Positions 24,573-34,350 are shown, counted from the stretch's first letter. The stretch is DNA of 64,000 bases from Luteitalea pratensis (GCF_001618865.1 NZ_CP015136.1:7351001-7415000); one strand, 5' to 3'. Notes: generated from the sequence alone by a model not told the origin. Translations and numbers: made by a program.

Positions 24573-24690
24573 CCGCCAAGCGGGCTGTTGTTCTGCGGGG
24601 TGCGAGGCGACGTCCGTGAGGTTGGGCAGTTCAATGCCACAGCCGTGGGGCTGCACATCGAAGAGAAAAACCCCGATCTCGTGAGCCGGT
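24573..24690 (+). pseudogene. C-terminal remnant of an OB-like lipoprotein gene
   Basis: The + strand translates as GVRGDVREVGQFNATAVGLH followed by IEEKNPDLVSR, closely matching the last ~35 residues of the intact lipoprotein (KVRGDVRQVANFGVTSVGLH). No start, lipobox or upstream half is present. It lies between prsT and prsR on the opposite strand and overlaps the last bases before the prsR stop. It may mark an ancestral order lipoprotein-prsR before prsT and the PEP-CTERM gene arrived. Confidence 0.75.
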
Positions 24691-24694
24691 CAGC

Positions 24695-26050
24695 TTACTC
24701 CCTCGCGATCCCCAGCTTGTCCAGCAATTCGTAGAACGTTGGCCGGCTGATGCCGAGCTCCTGTGCCGCCGGCGTAATCTTGCCTCCGTGTCGGCGCAGG
24801 GACTCCTGGACGAGCTCCCGCTCGACCTGTTCGCGCGCCTCCCTCAGCGTGGGCAACGACAGGGCATCCGAGCCGTCGACCAGTTCGAGATCCCGGGCCG
24901 TGACGCGCTTGCCTTCGGACATGATGACGGCCCGCTGGACGCGGTTTTGGAGTTCTCGAACATTGCCTGACCACGCGTGCTGGTTCATGGCGCGTAGCGC
25001 GTCGGGGGCGAATGTCAGTCCGGTCCTCAGGTGCTGCGCGCCATAACGGCGCAGGAACTCCTTTGCGACGAGCGTGACGTCATCCCCACGCTCGCGCATG
25101 GCGGGTAGCCGGACGACGAGCACCGCCAGACGGAAGTAGAGATCTTCACGGAACTTGCCGCTCGCGACCGACTCCTGAAGGTTGACGTTCGTGGCCGCGA
25201 CAACGCGGGCGTCGCTCTGGATCTCCTGGCGCCCGCCGACACGCTGAAAGTTCTTCTCCTGCAGGAAGCGCAGCAGCTTGACCTGCAGTTGCGCCGACAG
25301 TTCGCCAATCTCGTCGAGAAACAGCGTGCCACCGGCGGCCGTCTCGATGAGGCCCTTACGCAAGGCATGGGCCCCGGTGAACGCACCCTTCTCGTGGCCG
25401 AACAGCTCGCTCTCGAGCAACGCCTCGGGTATTGCCCCGCAGTTGATGGCGACAAAGGGCGCGTCGCGCTGACGGCTCCGCCGGTGCAGGGCGCGGGCGA
25501 CCATCTCCTTGCCCGTGCCGTTTTCTCCGAGGATAAGGACCGGCGCACTGGTGTTGGCGACCTTGCGCACGAACGCGAACACCGTATGCATCGCGGCGCT
25601 CGAGCCGATCATCTCTTCAAACGCCTCCGCCCGGGTTTCTTCCTGCACGGCCCGATACTCGCGTTCCAGCTGGGCCACGTACACGCCACGTGCGAGCACC
25701 CGACCGAGTTCGTCGGTATCGACCGGCTTGGAAAGGAAATCCCACGCGCCGGCGCCAACAGCGCTGAGGGCGTTCGCCTTCTCTCCCTGTCCAGACACGA
25801 TGACGACCTTGGCCTGACGGTCGAGGACGAGCAATCCCGAGAGCGTCGCCAGTCCCTCGGTCGGGTCGTTTGGCGACGGCGGCAATCCAAGGTCGAGAAG
25901 CGTCACGAGCGGCCGTTCGGTTGTATAGGCGGCAACCGCCGACATCCGGTCCCCGGCCATCGACACCTCATAGTCGGCAGCCAGGGCCCACTTCATCTGC
26001 ACGCGGATGTCCTCATCGTCGTCGACGACGAGCACGCGAGGCTTGGTCAC
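24695..26050 (-). CDS. prsR: PrsR-like sigma54-dependent response regulator
   Basis: This 451-aa NtrC-type protein has a receiver domain at 1-120 with phospho-acceptor D53 (LLDLGLPPS), acidic D10-D12 and K108 (LSKPV). The AAA+ domain spans about 145-385 with Walker A GENGTGKE (175-182), the sigma54-contact loop GAFTGA (222-227) and [11 protein letters not shown] as Walker B. A Fis-type HTH lies at the C-terminus ([20 protein letters not shown]). It is the partner of the PrsK kinase, whose stop overlaps its GTG start (GTGA). Known relatives activate PEP-CTERM genes. Three sigma54-like sites in the window are candidate targets. Confidence 0.92.
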   Translation of the reverse strand: MTKPRVLVVDDDEDIRVQMKWALAADYEVSMAGDRMSAVAAYTTERPLVTLLDLGLPPSPNDPTEGLATLSGLLVLDRQAKVVIVSGQGEKANALSAVGAGAWDFLSKPVDTDELGRVLARGVYVAQLEREYRAVQEETRAEAFEEMIGSSAAMHTVFAFVRKVANTSAPVLILGENGTGKEMVARALHRRSRQRDAPFVAINCGAIPEALLESELFGHEKGAFTGAHALRKGLIETAAGGTLFLDEIGELSAQLQVKLLRFLQEKNFQRVGGRQEIQSDARVVAATNVNLQESVASGKFREDLYFRLAVLVVRLPAMRERGDDVTLVAKEFLRRYGAQHLRTGLTFAPDALRAMNQHAWSGNVRELQNRVQRAVIMSEGKRVTARDLELVDGSDALSLPTLREAREQVERELVQESLRRHGGKITPAAQELGISRPTFYELLDKLGIARE

Positions 26051-28164
26051 GTGGTCTGCACCTCTTCCGCCGCGGGCAGAATGATCCGGACCGTGGTGCC
26101 GACACCCTGCTGGCTCTCGACATCAATCCAGCCGCCCTGCGCCTCGATCACCCGGCGCGCCTGGAACATGCCGATCCCGAGGCCCCGCGACTTGGTGCTC
26201 TGGAAGGGGCGGAAGAGCGAGTCGCGGATAAAGGCCGGAGTCATGCCGCAGCCATTGTCGGCGATGACGAGCACCACGCGTTCATCGGCGGTGTAAGCGC
26301 TGACGCGAATGCTGCCCGCTCGACCGGCCATCGCGTCGCGGGCGTTGAGCAGGAGGTTAGTGACAACGCTGCGTAGCTGATCCCGGTCGGCGAGGATGGG
26401 CGGTAGAATCGACTTCACGTCACGCTCGACGCCAACCGCTGTCTGGCCCATCTCGGCGACGGCCTCGTCGAGGACGCCGTCGAGAGGCACGGGCGCGAGG
26501 CGGACGCCAGGCTGTTCGCGCAGAGAGGTCAGCCGCTCGATCAAGCCGTCGATGCGCGTCACGGTGTTGCTGATCCCCCTGAGCGCGTCGGCGCGGAAGG
26601 CGGGGTCGTCGAAGTGCACGGGCAGATTCTTCAGCATCAGGTTGAGTGATGCCGTGGCGTTCTTGAGGTCGTGCACGAAGAACGCCGACATCGAGCGGAA
26701 GGCTTCGAGTTCTCGCCCGCGGGCGACCTCGTCGCCAAGATGGAGATTCTCGAGCGCCGATGCCGTCTGGTCGCCAAGGCACTGAAGCAGCTCGGCCTCC
26801 TCGCTGGAGTACGGCACGCCGTTCACGCGATCGGCGAGGACGATCGCTCCGCGGACTCGCTCCGCCGATCGTAATGGCACGCACCAACGCGGACCTCCGC
26901 TGGTGAATGTGGATGGACACAGTTGTCTCAACGCTTCCGCCCAAGGAGCGTCTACAGCCTCCAGGTCGAATGGCGCAGGTTGCCGCGCCAGCCCTGCCGC
27001 CATCTCGGCCCAACCCGGCGCGCCATCATCCTTTACTGCGGTCCCCGACGGCGCAGTAGCCGCAGCGAAGCGAACGCGTCCGCTCGACGTGTCTCCCAGC
27101 CACACCGACACAGCGAGGACGTCGAAGGTGCTCGCCGTCAGCGTCGCAGTTGCCGCGGCGAGGCGTCGCTCGTCGGTAACGGCCGCGAGGCGTCGCGACA
27201 GATCAGCCCAGAGTCGCGTCGAGTCGTGCTGGGCTTTGCCGAAGTGGCGACCGACGAGCGCTTGCAGACGTTGGCGAAGCCGGTCGGAGAGCAGGAGCAC
27301 AGCGAGGCCTGCCATGCCGATGAGCACGATGAAGGCCTGCACCTGGAAGCTCTCGGCGCCGCCAAAGCGCCGGACCGACTGCGCCAGCACGCCGACGATG
27401 AACAGGTAGCCGCCGACGAGGAGGACGGTGAGCGACGAGCGGAGGACGGCACGGGAGGGGTAGACGTCGAGGCTTCCGAAGCCATTGCGCGCGTAGGCGA
27501 GTACAAGGAACACGCATCCGACCATTAGCGCGCTGCTCTCGACGCCGGCGATCGAGGGTTCGTAGGCGAGGTACAGAATGGCCTGGCTGCGCACGAAGAT
27601 GTAGCCGCCGAAGATGACCGCCATGCCGATCACGACGTACTTGATTCGCCAACGCATGGTGCCGACGGCGGCGCGAAACGTCTGCTCCAGGTTCATCAGC
27701 GGCATCACGAGCCCGAGCAGCAGCACCGAGTGGAACGCGCGAGCGACCCCCTCCGATCGAACGAACAGAACGGTGCCAGTCTCGTCGGGAGGCACCACGT
27801 CGAGGAGTCGGCCTGGCAGACCGACAGCGATACTCAACGGAACGGCTGCGGAGAGAGCGAGCACCCACCGGGCGCGGATCAGCGCGTCCCGAGCCTCGGC
27901 ACGCGCGTACGTCAGGCTGAACGCCAGCCAGACGGCGGGGAGACAGGCTTTCGCCACCATGCCGATGGTCAGCCATCTGACCAGCTCGGTCCAGGTCGGG
28001 GCATGCAACGCCAGCCCAGTGCAGAGGCTGTCCAGTCCCAGGAGTAGCATGCCTGCCGAGAAGCTCCAGGTGGCGATCGAGGGCGTCCTGCGGACGAGGC
28101 TGGCTGCCGCGAGCAGGAGGGCGAGCGTCGAGGCCGCGAACGGCACGAGCGGGATCAGAAGCAT
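26047..28164 (-). CDS. prsK: PrsK-like membrane histidine kinase
   Basis: This 705-aa protein has an N-terminal membrane block of about eight helices (1-300), a GAF-like domain (about 335-480), then a HisKA/HATPase unit. The H-box is FVHDLKNATASLNLMLKNL with His at 498, the N-box VTNLLLNARDAM, and the G-boxes DNGCGM and GLGIGMF. This matches PrsK, the sensor kinase of exosortase/PEP-CTERM loci; the signal is unknown. It overlaps prsR and follows the exosortase by 7 bp, so exosortase, kinase and regulator form one operon. Confidence 0.9.
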   Translation of the reverse strand: MLLIPLVPFAASTLALLLAAASLVRRTPSIATWSFSAGMLLLGLDSLCTGLALHAPTWTELVRWLTIGMVAKACLPAVWLAFSLTYARAEARDALIRARWVLALSAAVPLSIAVGLPGRLLDVVPPDETGTVLFVRSEGVARAFHSVLLLGLVMPLMNLEQTFRAAVGTMRWRIKYVVIGMAVIFGGYIFVRSQAILYLAYEPSIAGVESSALMVGCVFLVLAYARNGFGSLDVYPSRAVLRSSLTVLLVGGYLFIVGVLAQSVRRFGGAESFQVQAFIVLIGMAGLAVLLLSDRLRQRLQALVGRHFGKAQHDSTRLWADLSRRLAAVTDERRLAAATATLTASTFDVLAVSVWLGDTSSGRVRFAAATAPSGTAVKDDGAPGWAEMAAGLARQPAPFDLEAVDAPWAEALRQLCPSTFTSGGPRWCVPLRSAERVRGAIVLADRVNGVPYSSEEAELLQCLGDQTASALENLHLGDEVARGRELEAFRSMSAFFVHDLKNATASLNLMLKNLPVHFDDPAFRADALRGISNTVTRIDGLIERLTSLREQPGVRLAPVPLDGVLDEAVAEMGQTAVGVERDVKSILPPILADRDQLRSVVTNLLLNARDAMAGRAGSIRVSAYTADERVVLVIADNGCGMTPAFIRDSLFRPFQSTKSRGLGIGMFQARRVIEAQGGWIDVESQQGVGTTVRIILPAAEEVQTT

Positions 28165-28171
28165 GCCTGGT

Positions 28172-29107
28172 TCAGGCCGCCTTCGACATGGGGGTCTGCC
28201 GCTCGCCGCGCCGCAGCCACCACAGCACGAGGAAGAACGGTCCGAGCGATAAGGCGAAGAAGATCGGCCCGCCGCGATGGTGGAGGGCGGAGTCGAGGAT
28301 GTGGGTGCCGACGCGGATGCACAGTTCGCCCAGCACCCAGACGCGAAAGCCGTTGCGGATGATGCCGAGCGGAATCACGAAGAGCACGAGAGCGAGTCGC
28401 CGCCACGTACTCGACAGAAAGACGTTGGCGGCAATGATGCTGGTGATGAACAGCACCAGGCTGGAGCGGATGCCGCTGCATTCCTGGGCGACGACGAGCG
28501 TGATGTTCGGGAGCTCGAACCTCAGCCCCTGCCGCACGAGCGGCGTTCCGGCAAGGTGGTAGAACCCCGCCGCTGCTTCCGCTGACGCGAACTGCGAGCC
28601 CTTCTCGATTGCGTCCACCGTGGTGTCGGGAAGTGGAACGAGGAATAGGAGAAAGGCAAACGGGAAGGCTGCGGCCCGCATCCATCGCGAGCCTCGAAAC
28701 CAAAAACCGCCGACCGCGACGAAAGCCACGTAGGCGAGCGCTATCAGGCCCAAGTAGTCGTTCAGGCTCAGGCGGCTGCGCCAGACGAGGCTTGCCGCGA
28801 GCGCCATGGCTCCGACAAAGGCAAGAATGAACGTGGCAGGCGCCGCCGGCCGCCCCGGCTTTGGCAGCAACGTCGCTCGCTCGTAGAGGAGGTATGCGGC
28901 AATCCCGGGCACCAGCAGTACGTACGAGTGGAGGTTGCTGGCGGCGACATACGTCATCAACCGCGCGAGCGGCCAGATGAAGGCAATGGTCAGGACGACG
29001 AGGTAGGGAATCAAGCGAATGTCTGACAGTATGATCGGCCGTGCCCGACCGGACTCGACGCTGGACGCGCCATCTCTTCTACCGTGCCCAGTGCTGGCGA
29101 ACGACAT
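28172..29107 (-). CDS. Exosortase (EpsH/Xrt family) transpeptidase
   Basis: This 311-aa polytopic inner-membrane protein has about eight TM segments and the catalytic triad of exosortases: Cys210 in VVAQECSGIRSS, Arg255 in RNGFRVW and His276/277 in SALHHRGG. It cleaves PEP-CTERM signals, probably linking proteins to an EPS-associated carrier. No EpsI-type C-terminal domain is fused, unlike many XrtA proteins. Context (PrsK, PrsR, PrsT) still fits the XrtA system. The N-terminal ~30 residues overlap the divergent gene at 29041, so the real start may be the TTG at codon 32 or another internal codon. Confidence 0.9.
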   Translation of the reverse strand: MSFASTGHGRRDGASSVESGRARPIILSDIRLIPYLVVLTIAFIWPLARLMTYVAASNLHSYVLLVPGIAAYLLYERATLLPKPGRPAAPATFILAFVGAMALAASLVWRSRLSLNDYLGLIALAYVAFVAVGGFWFRGSRWMRAAAFPFAFLLFLVPLPDTTVDAIEKGSQFASAEAAAGFYHLAGTPLVRQGLRFELPNITLVVAQECSGIRSSLVLFITSIIAANVFLSSTWRRLALVLFVIPLGIIRNGFRVWVLGELCIRVGTHILDSALHHRGGPIFFALSLGPFFLVLWWLRRGERQTPMSKAA

Positions 29108-29724
29108 GGAAGCTTCGCATCGGCGTGATTGGAGCGCTGCTCCTCATGTCTTGGCTCACCAGTGCGTGGTGGACGGCAGCCATCGGCCGCAGCCTGGTCT
29201 GCGAGTCTGTCTTGCTGCCAAGCGACGCGATCCTTATCGACAACTTCGACCCGGACTATCTCCTGTTCGAGCGCGCGCGCAACCTCCGAAACGCCGCAAT
29301 GGCTCCGCGAGTACTCGTGCCGGTGGCAATCGACGCGGCAACCGGCTTGCCCAATCGGGTAGCCCTGGGCGTGGCAGAAGTCCTGGCCCAGTTGTCGCGA
29401 GTGGGCTCGGTGGACATCGTACCAATCCGACAGGTCGAGCCGATCACCCTCAACGCCGCACGAGACATCGGCGACTTCCTAGCACGCGCTGGCCTCAAGT
29501 CGGTGATCGTGGTCACGCCGCTGTTCAGGAGCCGACGGTCTGCACTGATCTACTCGGCGACCCTAGGCAAAGCCGGAGTCCGACTCCATTGTGAACCGGG
29601 TCCCTTGTCTGCCGTGGAGAGGTGGACGGACACCTGGCACGGCGTCCAGAACGTCGTGGAGCAGTGGATCAAGCTGCAGTACTACCGCTTCTACGTCCTC
29701 TTGACGCTCCCCCGCGCCCCGTAG
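29041..29724 (+). CDS. DUF218/YdcF-like membrane-anchored protein
   Basis: This 227-aa protein starts at GTG with one N-terminal membrane helix (LRIGVIGALLLMSWLTSAWW) and a Rossmann-like domain: LPSDAILIDNFDPDYLLFER, APRVLVPVAIDAATGLPN, SVIVVTPLFRSRRSALIYSA. It resembles the DUF218 (ElyC/SanA/YdcF) group associated with envelope polysaccharide metabolism. It is divergent from the exosortase and overlaps its 5' end by 67 bp. A frameshifted relative lies at 47500-47765 in the EPS cluster, so this type is EPS-linked here. Function is unproven. Confidence 0.55.
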   Translation: MPDRTRRWTRHLFYRAQCWRTTWKLRIGVIGALLLMSWLTSAWWTAAIGRSLVCESVLLPSDAILIDNFDPDYLLFERARNLRNAAMAPRVLVPVAIDAATGLPNRVALGVAEVLAQLSRVGSVDIVPIRQVEPITLNAARDIGDFLARAGLKSVIVVTPLFRSRRSALIYSATLGKAGVRLHCEPGPLSAVERWTDTWHGVQNVVEQWIKLQYYRFYVLLTLPRAP

Positions 29725-29761
29725 CGATAGATCTCAAGTCCGGCCGGTACGCTCCCTCTAG

Positions 29762-31029
29762 GAGCTTGCTGAAGAACCGGCCATGACGGATGACTTCTGC
29801 GCTCGGACTGTGCGAGACGTGACCTACTCAGGCTGCCGCACGTGGGCGTGTCGACCGAGGCGGCCCGTGGCCGCACGGTCGGCGAGCGCCTTACGCGGGC
29901 GGGGCCGCCATCGCGATGAGCCTCGGCAGTCGTCGCAGGTTGAAAGCCGCGCACGCGAAGACGAAGAGGCTGTCCACCTTGTCGAGCCCGCGGAGCTTCA
30001 CCTTGCGGAGGCCGGCCAGCGGTTTGAGCCAGCCGAAGACGCGTTCAATCCTGGGCCGACAGGCTTGACTGATCTCGTAGCCGGCATGCCGGGTCGTGCG
30101 GCGATCGATCGCGCTGCCGCCCGTCCGCTTCACGTTCTGGCTGACGTGCGGCGTGTATCCGAGTTGCCGCGTGACATCGACGAAATCGCGGGTGTCGAAC
30201 AGTTTGTCCGCGCCGAGCGTGCGCGGGCGCGACGGACGCGCATGCTTCTGCAGCATCAGCAGCGCGGCGTCGCGTTCGGCGTGGCCATCCGCCGTCGTGG
30301 CCATGCCGTCCACGATCAAACCGTGGCGATTCTCCATCAGCACGTGCCCGAGGTACGCCAGCCGCGCCTCGCTCTGGAACGATTTGCGATACAACCGCGC
30401 ATCCGGATCGGTCTTGGAGGCGTGCGTGTCGTTGGTGCGTGTTTGGCCATGGAAGTTGCGGCCATCACCCTCGGGCGGCCCGTCCTTCGGCTGAAAACTC
30501 TTCTGACTCGCCCAGGCCTCGATCAACGTGCCGTCGACGGTGAAGTGCTCGTCAGACATCCACGCCGAGGCCCGGTCGACGACCCGTTGCAGGAACTGGC
30601 GCGCGACCTCCTGATTCAGCAAGCGATCGCGGTTCTTGGTGAAGACGGTCGGGACCCAGATCGGCTCGTCCATCTCGAGCCCCACGAACCACCGGAACAG
30701 GATGTTGTAATCGAGCTGCTCCATCAGCAGGCGCTCGCTGCGGATCGAGTAGAACAGCTGCAGCAACTGCGCCCGCAGCAGGCGCTCGGGCGGAATCGAC
30801 GGACGACCGACGCGGGCGTAGAGCCCATCGAACTCGCGCGACATGTCGCGCAGGATCTCGTCGACCAGCGCGCGGATCGGGCGCAGCGGATGGTCGGCCG
30901 GGACGCGATCCTCGGCCGAGACGTAGCTGAACATCGATGTGGGCTGACGGTCGTCTCCGCGCATGCCCGTGATCGTAGTGCTCGGGATCCGCGTTGTCGA
31001 TCCCTCAGATAACGTTTTTCAGCAAGCTC
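29762..31029 (-). mobile_element. IS5-like insertion sequence with CTAG target duplication
   Basis: This 1268-bp element has terminal inverted repeats GAGCTTGCTGAAGAA (left) and, on the right end read inward, GAGCTTGCTGAAAAA. Flanking CTAG at 29758-29761 and 31030-31033 is the target-site duplication. It carries one intact transposase on the minus strand and appears recent. It inserted directly beside a decayed IS630-type element. Confidence 0.85.
29891..30964 (-). CDS. IS5-family transposase
   Basis: This 357-aa DDE transposase has a DUF772-type N-terminus (MFSYVSAEDRVPADHPLRPI, PERLLRAQLLQLFYSIRSER), then catalytic regions HFTVDGTLIEAW (first Asp), TLGADKLFDTRDFVD (second Asp) and RPRIERVFGWLKPLAGLRKV (Glu). 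The length is full and there are no stops, so it is probably active. It fills most of the element bounded at 29762-31029. Confidence 0.92.
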   Translation of the reverse strand: MRGDDRQPTSMFSYVSAEDRVPADHPLRPIRALVDEILRDMSREFDGLYARVGRPSIPPERLLRAQLLQLFYSIRSERLLMEQLDYNILFRWFVGLEMDEPIWVPTVFTKNRDRLLNQEVARQFLQRVVDRASAWMSDEHFTVDGTLIEAWASQKSFQPKDGPPEGDGRNFHGQTRTNDTHASKTDPDARLYRKSFQSEARLAYLGHVLMENRHGLIVDGMATTADGHAERDAALLMLQKHARPSRPRTLGADKLFDTRDFVDVTRQLGYTPHVSQNVKRTGGSAIDRRTTRHAGYEISQACRPRIERVFGWLKPLAGLRKVKLRGLDKVDSLFVFACAAFNLRRLPRLIAMAAPPA

Positions 31030-31096
31030 CTAGTGGACTGTCTTAATCATTCGTAAACATGCACACTGGGCCATACCGCAGCCCCTGGGCGACGTC

Positions 31097-32147
31097 GTGC
31101 TCACCGAAGATGAACGTGCGGACTGGAACGCTACGGGCGCGCCGGTAGCGGCCGAGCCGACTTGGCGCGTCGTGCCCGCGCCCTGCTGCTCTTGGCCGAC
31201 CATCATTCTTACGCCGAGGTGACCGCCGCCACCGGCTGGACCTCGGCGACGATTGTCAAGTGGAAGGCGCGCTTCCTGGCTGACCGCTTGCGCGGCGTGT
31301 GGGGACCGCATCAAGGCTCGCGCCCGACCACCGCCGTCGAGGCACGCGTGCTCGCGTGGACGCACAAGACGCCGCCCGATGGCGCCACGCACTGGTCGAC
31401 CCGGACGCTGGCCACTCGGCTCAAGCTCTCGCACACCATGGTGGCGCGCATCTGGAAGCGCGCAGGTTTGCAACCGCATCGCCTGGAGCGCTACATGCGC
31501 TCGACCGACCCCGATTTCGAGACCAAGGCCGGCGACTTCATCGGCTTGTACTTGCCGCCGCCGCTGCACGCCGTCGTGTTCTGTGTCGACGAGAAAACCG
31601 CGATTCAAGCGTTGGACCGTCGCGACCCCATCCTGCCGCTGTGGCCAGGTCGCGCGGAGCGACACGACTGAGTACGTCCGGCACCGGCAGGCTCTCGCCG
31701 AATGCGGCCCTCAACACCGACACCGGCGAAGTGATCGGGAAGACCGCAGAGCGGCTCACCAGCGCGGAATCCATCGCCTTTCTCAGCACTGTGGTGGCCA
31801 GTCGGCCGGCAGGCCGCGAGATCCACATCATCGCGGACAATCCGTCGGCTCATAAGACCAAGCAGGTGGCGGCATTCCTCGAGGCGCATCCGTCGGTCCA
31901 GATCCACTTCACCCCGACCTACAGCTCGTGGCTGAACCAGGTCGAGCTGTGGTTCAGCAAGATCGCGCGCGACCTGCTCGCCCGCGGTATCCTTACCTCG
32001 ACGACCGACCTTGCCCGCAAGATTCGGCGATACACCGATCGCTACAACCGCGTGGCGAAGCCGGTCCGCCGGACCTATTTCGCGACCCCGCGCGGCGCAT
32101 CGCGTGATACTTCAGGTTCAGTTGATACAGCCAATTGGTTTAGTTAG
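31097..32147 (+). pseudogene. IS630-type transposase, frameshifted
   Basis: The reading frame switches at least twice. VLTEDERAD starts at 31097. After a one-base loss near 31116 the next frame reads LERYGRAGSGRADLARRARA through FCVDEKTAIQALDRR to about 31670. A second shift leads to LNTDTGEVIGKTAERL, EIHIIADNPSAHKTKQVAAF and FTPTYSSWLNQVELWFSKIA, ending at 32147. The HTH and the DDE regions (CVDEK, IIADN, LNQVE) are recognisable. IS630 elements sometimes use programmed -1 shifting, but two shifts argue for decay. Clear ends were not found. Confidence 0.85.
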
Positions 32148-32228
32148 CCGACGGCTGAGGCCACATAAGGTTCGTTCGCAGACCCACCCTCCCAACGACA
32201 CAACGCCGGCCCGCCTCCCCAGAGAATG

Positions 32229-33038
32229 CTATGGTGTATTGAAATTGGCAATACTGGCTTCATTGTTTATTCCCTTCTGAATAAAGACCATATTGTGGTA
32301 AAAAAATATCCCCACAATATGCTTATCAAAATAGTTTGGTTCGTAACTTCTTAACATGTATTCTTCATGATTGAGTCCATCAGTCAAACTTTTTAGAAAT
32401 CCCATCGCTGTATCAGAACGATTGAAATCCTCGCTTGATCCACCATGAGATGGCCAATATGAAGTTTGAAGGTCTTCTATTATGTATATACCGTTTTCGC
32501 TTAACTTAGGAAATAAGTAATTGAATGTGTAAATGATATGTTCATTAATATGACTACCGTCATCAATAATTACATCAACTTTTCGTATTTCTTGCACGAC
32601 CTTTTCTAAAAAATTTTCGTCTATTTGGGAACCTTGAAATGTCTTAATCCGACGTTCTTCGTGACAGGTTTTATCATAAATATCAATTCCGAATATAAGA
32701 GACTTTGGGAAATAGGTGCGCCACATTCTCAATGAAGCTCCTCCTGCTTTAGGGTTATCGTAACCACCTATTCCTATTTCTAGGACTTTGAGCTTCTCTT
32801 TCCGTCGATGAGCTAAGTGAGTTTCATAATGTGGTACATACCGGTGGAAGCCCCATTTATCACAAATATAGAGTGTGGCTAAGATTTTTAAATTTGAACC
32901 AAAGAAGATTCGATAGACAAAACCCTGGAGCCAACGAAACCTAAAAGCTTGAAACTCTTTAAGTTTTGCTTTTTGCTCCCTAGTAAGTGATTTTCTAAGA
33001 CTTTGTATATTTGACAAGTATTGATCAAGATTCAACAT
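32229..33038 (-). CDS. AT-rich class I SAM-dependent methyltransferase (foreign)
   Basis: This 269-aa protein has methyltransferase motif I KVLEIGIGGYDNPKAGGASL, an acidic strand-2 end FGIDIYDK, VDVIIDDGSHINEHII and GIYIIEDLQTSYWPS. The pattern resembles macrolide/sugar O-methyltransferases (macrocin/MycE-like), so it probably methylates a sugar hydroxyl on a glycan or secondary metabolite. Composition is strikingly AT-rich (about 35-40% GC by eye) and Lys/Asn/Ile-rich, unlike every neighbour. It lies between a broken IS630 and a broken ISAzo13-type transposase, which fits recent horizontal arrival. It faces the same way as the EPS cluster and could modify its product. Confidence 0.85.
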   Translation of the reverse strand: MLNLDQYLSNIQSLRKSLTREQKAKLKEFQAFRFRWLQGFVYRIFFGSNLKILATLYICDKWGFHRYVPHYETHLAHRRKEKLKVLEIGIGGYDNPKAGGASLRMWRTYFPKSLIFGIDIYDKTCHEERRIKTFQGSQIDENFLEKVVQEIRKVDVIIDDGSHINEHIIYTFNYLFPKLSENGIYIIEDLQTSYWPSHGGSSEDFNRSDTAMGFLKSLTDGLNHEEYMLRSYEPNYFDKHIVGIFFYHNMVFIQKGINNEASIANFNTP

Positions 33039-33199
33039 TGTTTTGATTCCACTTTCATCTGGGAGTGAGAATCTATATTAACGACACTTGTTACAACCTT
33101 TTCAAAGACCATTATAGTAAGTGGCCTCCGATACCGTGGGGTGGCGCGCCGCCCGCGCACGACGAAGACCATCGCGGCCAAACGCGGACGAAGTTCGTT

Positions 33200-33850
33200 C
33201 ACCGCCGCCTCGCGAGTCGGTAGCGAGCGGGTACGGCGGCGGCGACGCACTCGTGTCGGCGGCGACGGGCTTGGCCCGACAAACCATTGCCAACGGACGC
33301 CGCGAGTTGGCGGACGGCGTGACGCTGACCACGCGCATTCGTCTCCGGGGCCGGCCGTCGTGGCATCGGCGATAGCCAACCAGGCGTCGCCGCGGCCTTG
33401 GAGGCGGTCGTCGTCACCCGAGGCGATCCGCGGTCGCCGCTGCGCTGGACCTGCAAGAGTCGCGCGAAGTTGACGGCCGCCCTGGCCCAGGACGGCTGGC
33501 ACGTGAGTTCCACGACGGTCGGGCGCGATCATGATCCGCCAGCCTTCGCAGTCGCGTCGATTCGGCAGTGGTGGGCGATGATGGGCGGGCACGCGTATCC
33601 GGCGGCGCCGTACATCACGTCGATGCCGGCGGCAGCAATGCGTACCGCTCGAGCGCCTGGAAGGCGGGCCTGCAACGACTCGCTGACGACCGGCAACTCG
33701 CGATTCACGTGTCGCATTTCCCGCGCGGTAACCAGCAAGTGGAACAAGATCAAGCACCCTTGTTCTGTCACATCACGCAGAACTGGCGCGCCCGTCCGCC
33801 CCGGACGTTCGAAACCGTCGTGGCGTTCATCGGCACACCCGCCCACCGCC
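33200..33850 (+). pseudogene. ISAzo13-type transposase, internally deleted and frameshifted
   Basis: Fragments in different frames follow ISAzo13-family order: VSAATGLARQTIANGRRELA (HTH), TRGDPRSPLRWTCKSRAKLT, AALAQDGWHVSSTTVGR, then a jump over the central catalytic part to FAVASIRQWWAMMGG, NAYRSSAWKAGLQRLADDRQ, FPRGNQQVEQD and FCHITQNWRARPPRTFETVV. About 100 residues of the middle are missing. It cannot be functional. It borders the foreign methyltransferase on its 5' side. Confidence 0.8.
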
Positions 33851-34350
33851 GGTCTGCGCGCGGCTTGGCCCGCATCCGCATGCGCTTCATGGAGAACTAG
33901 GAACTTCGTCCCAGACCCAGTTGACTATCAAATTCGAGCAAATGCCTTAGGCTGCGCCGAGAGCTCCACCGCCTGCCGCGCGCATGGTCTTCGGCGCGTA
34001 GGCTTGCCGCGGGCGCGCCTGCGGCAAGCCGAATTGCCGGTGTGCACGGGGCGAGACGCACCCCGCCGTGCAGCTCGCCCATTGGGCCGGCGAGGGAAAA
34101 AACCGCAGCCAGCGTGTCCCGTACGCGATCGTGGACAGGGTCCGCGAGGGCGTCGACGCGTAGGATCGCTTCCAGGCGATCATCCGTGAGCTGGCCGAGC
34201 TCACTGGCACCCGCGTGTGGACGTAGGTGCGGCGGCGCGGCCAGTTCCGATGACAGCGCGGAGGCTGCATGGTCCGTCGACAACAGCGGCAGCGCAGTCT
34301 GTGGGAAGTCATTCACATTGACTTTGGCCTCGGTACTCGATCACAATCCC
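33851..34350. other. Gene-free remnant region
   Basis: I see no supported gene in this 500-bp stretch. One + strand frame near 34110-34225 reads RVPYAIVDRVREGVDA, stop, DRFQAIIRELAELTGTRVWT, stop, which looks like a decayed coding fragment of unknown origin. It probably belongs to the same transposon graveyard. Confidence 0.5.

Noticed and set aside
29783-31012. 409-codon + strand frame opposite the IS5-like transposase
   Set aside because: Antisense to an intact DDE transposase inside a defined IS.
33897-34316. 139-codon minus-strand frame in the transposon-rich region
   Set aside because: No recognisable domain, Ala/Pro/Arg-rich, and the opposite strand reads as decayed coding sequence.
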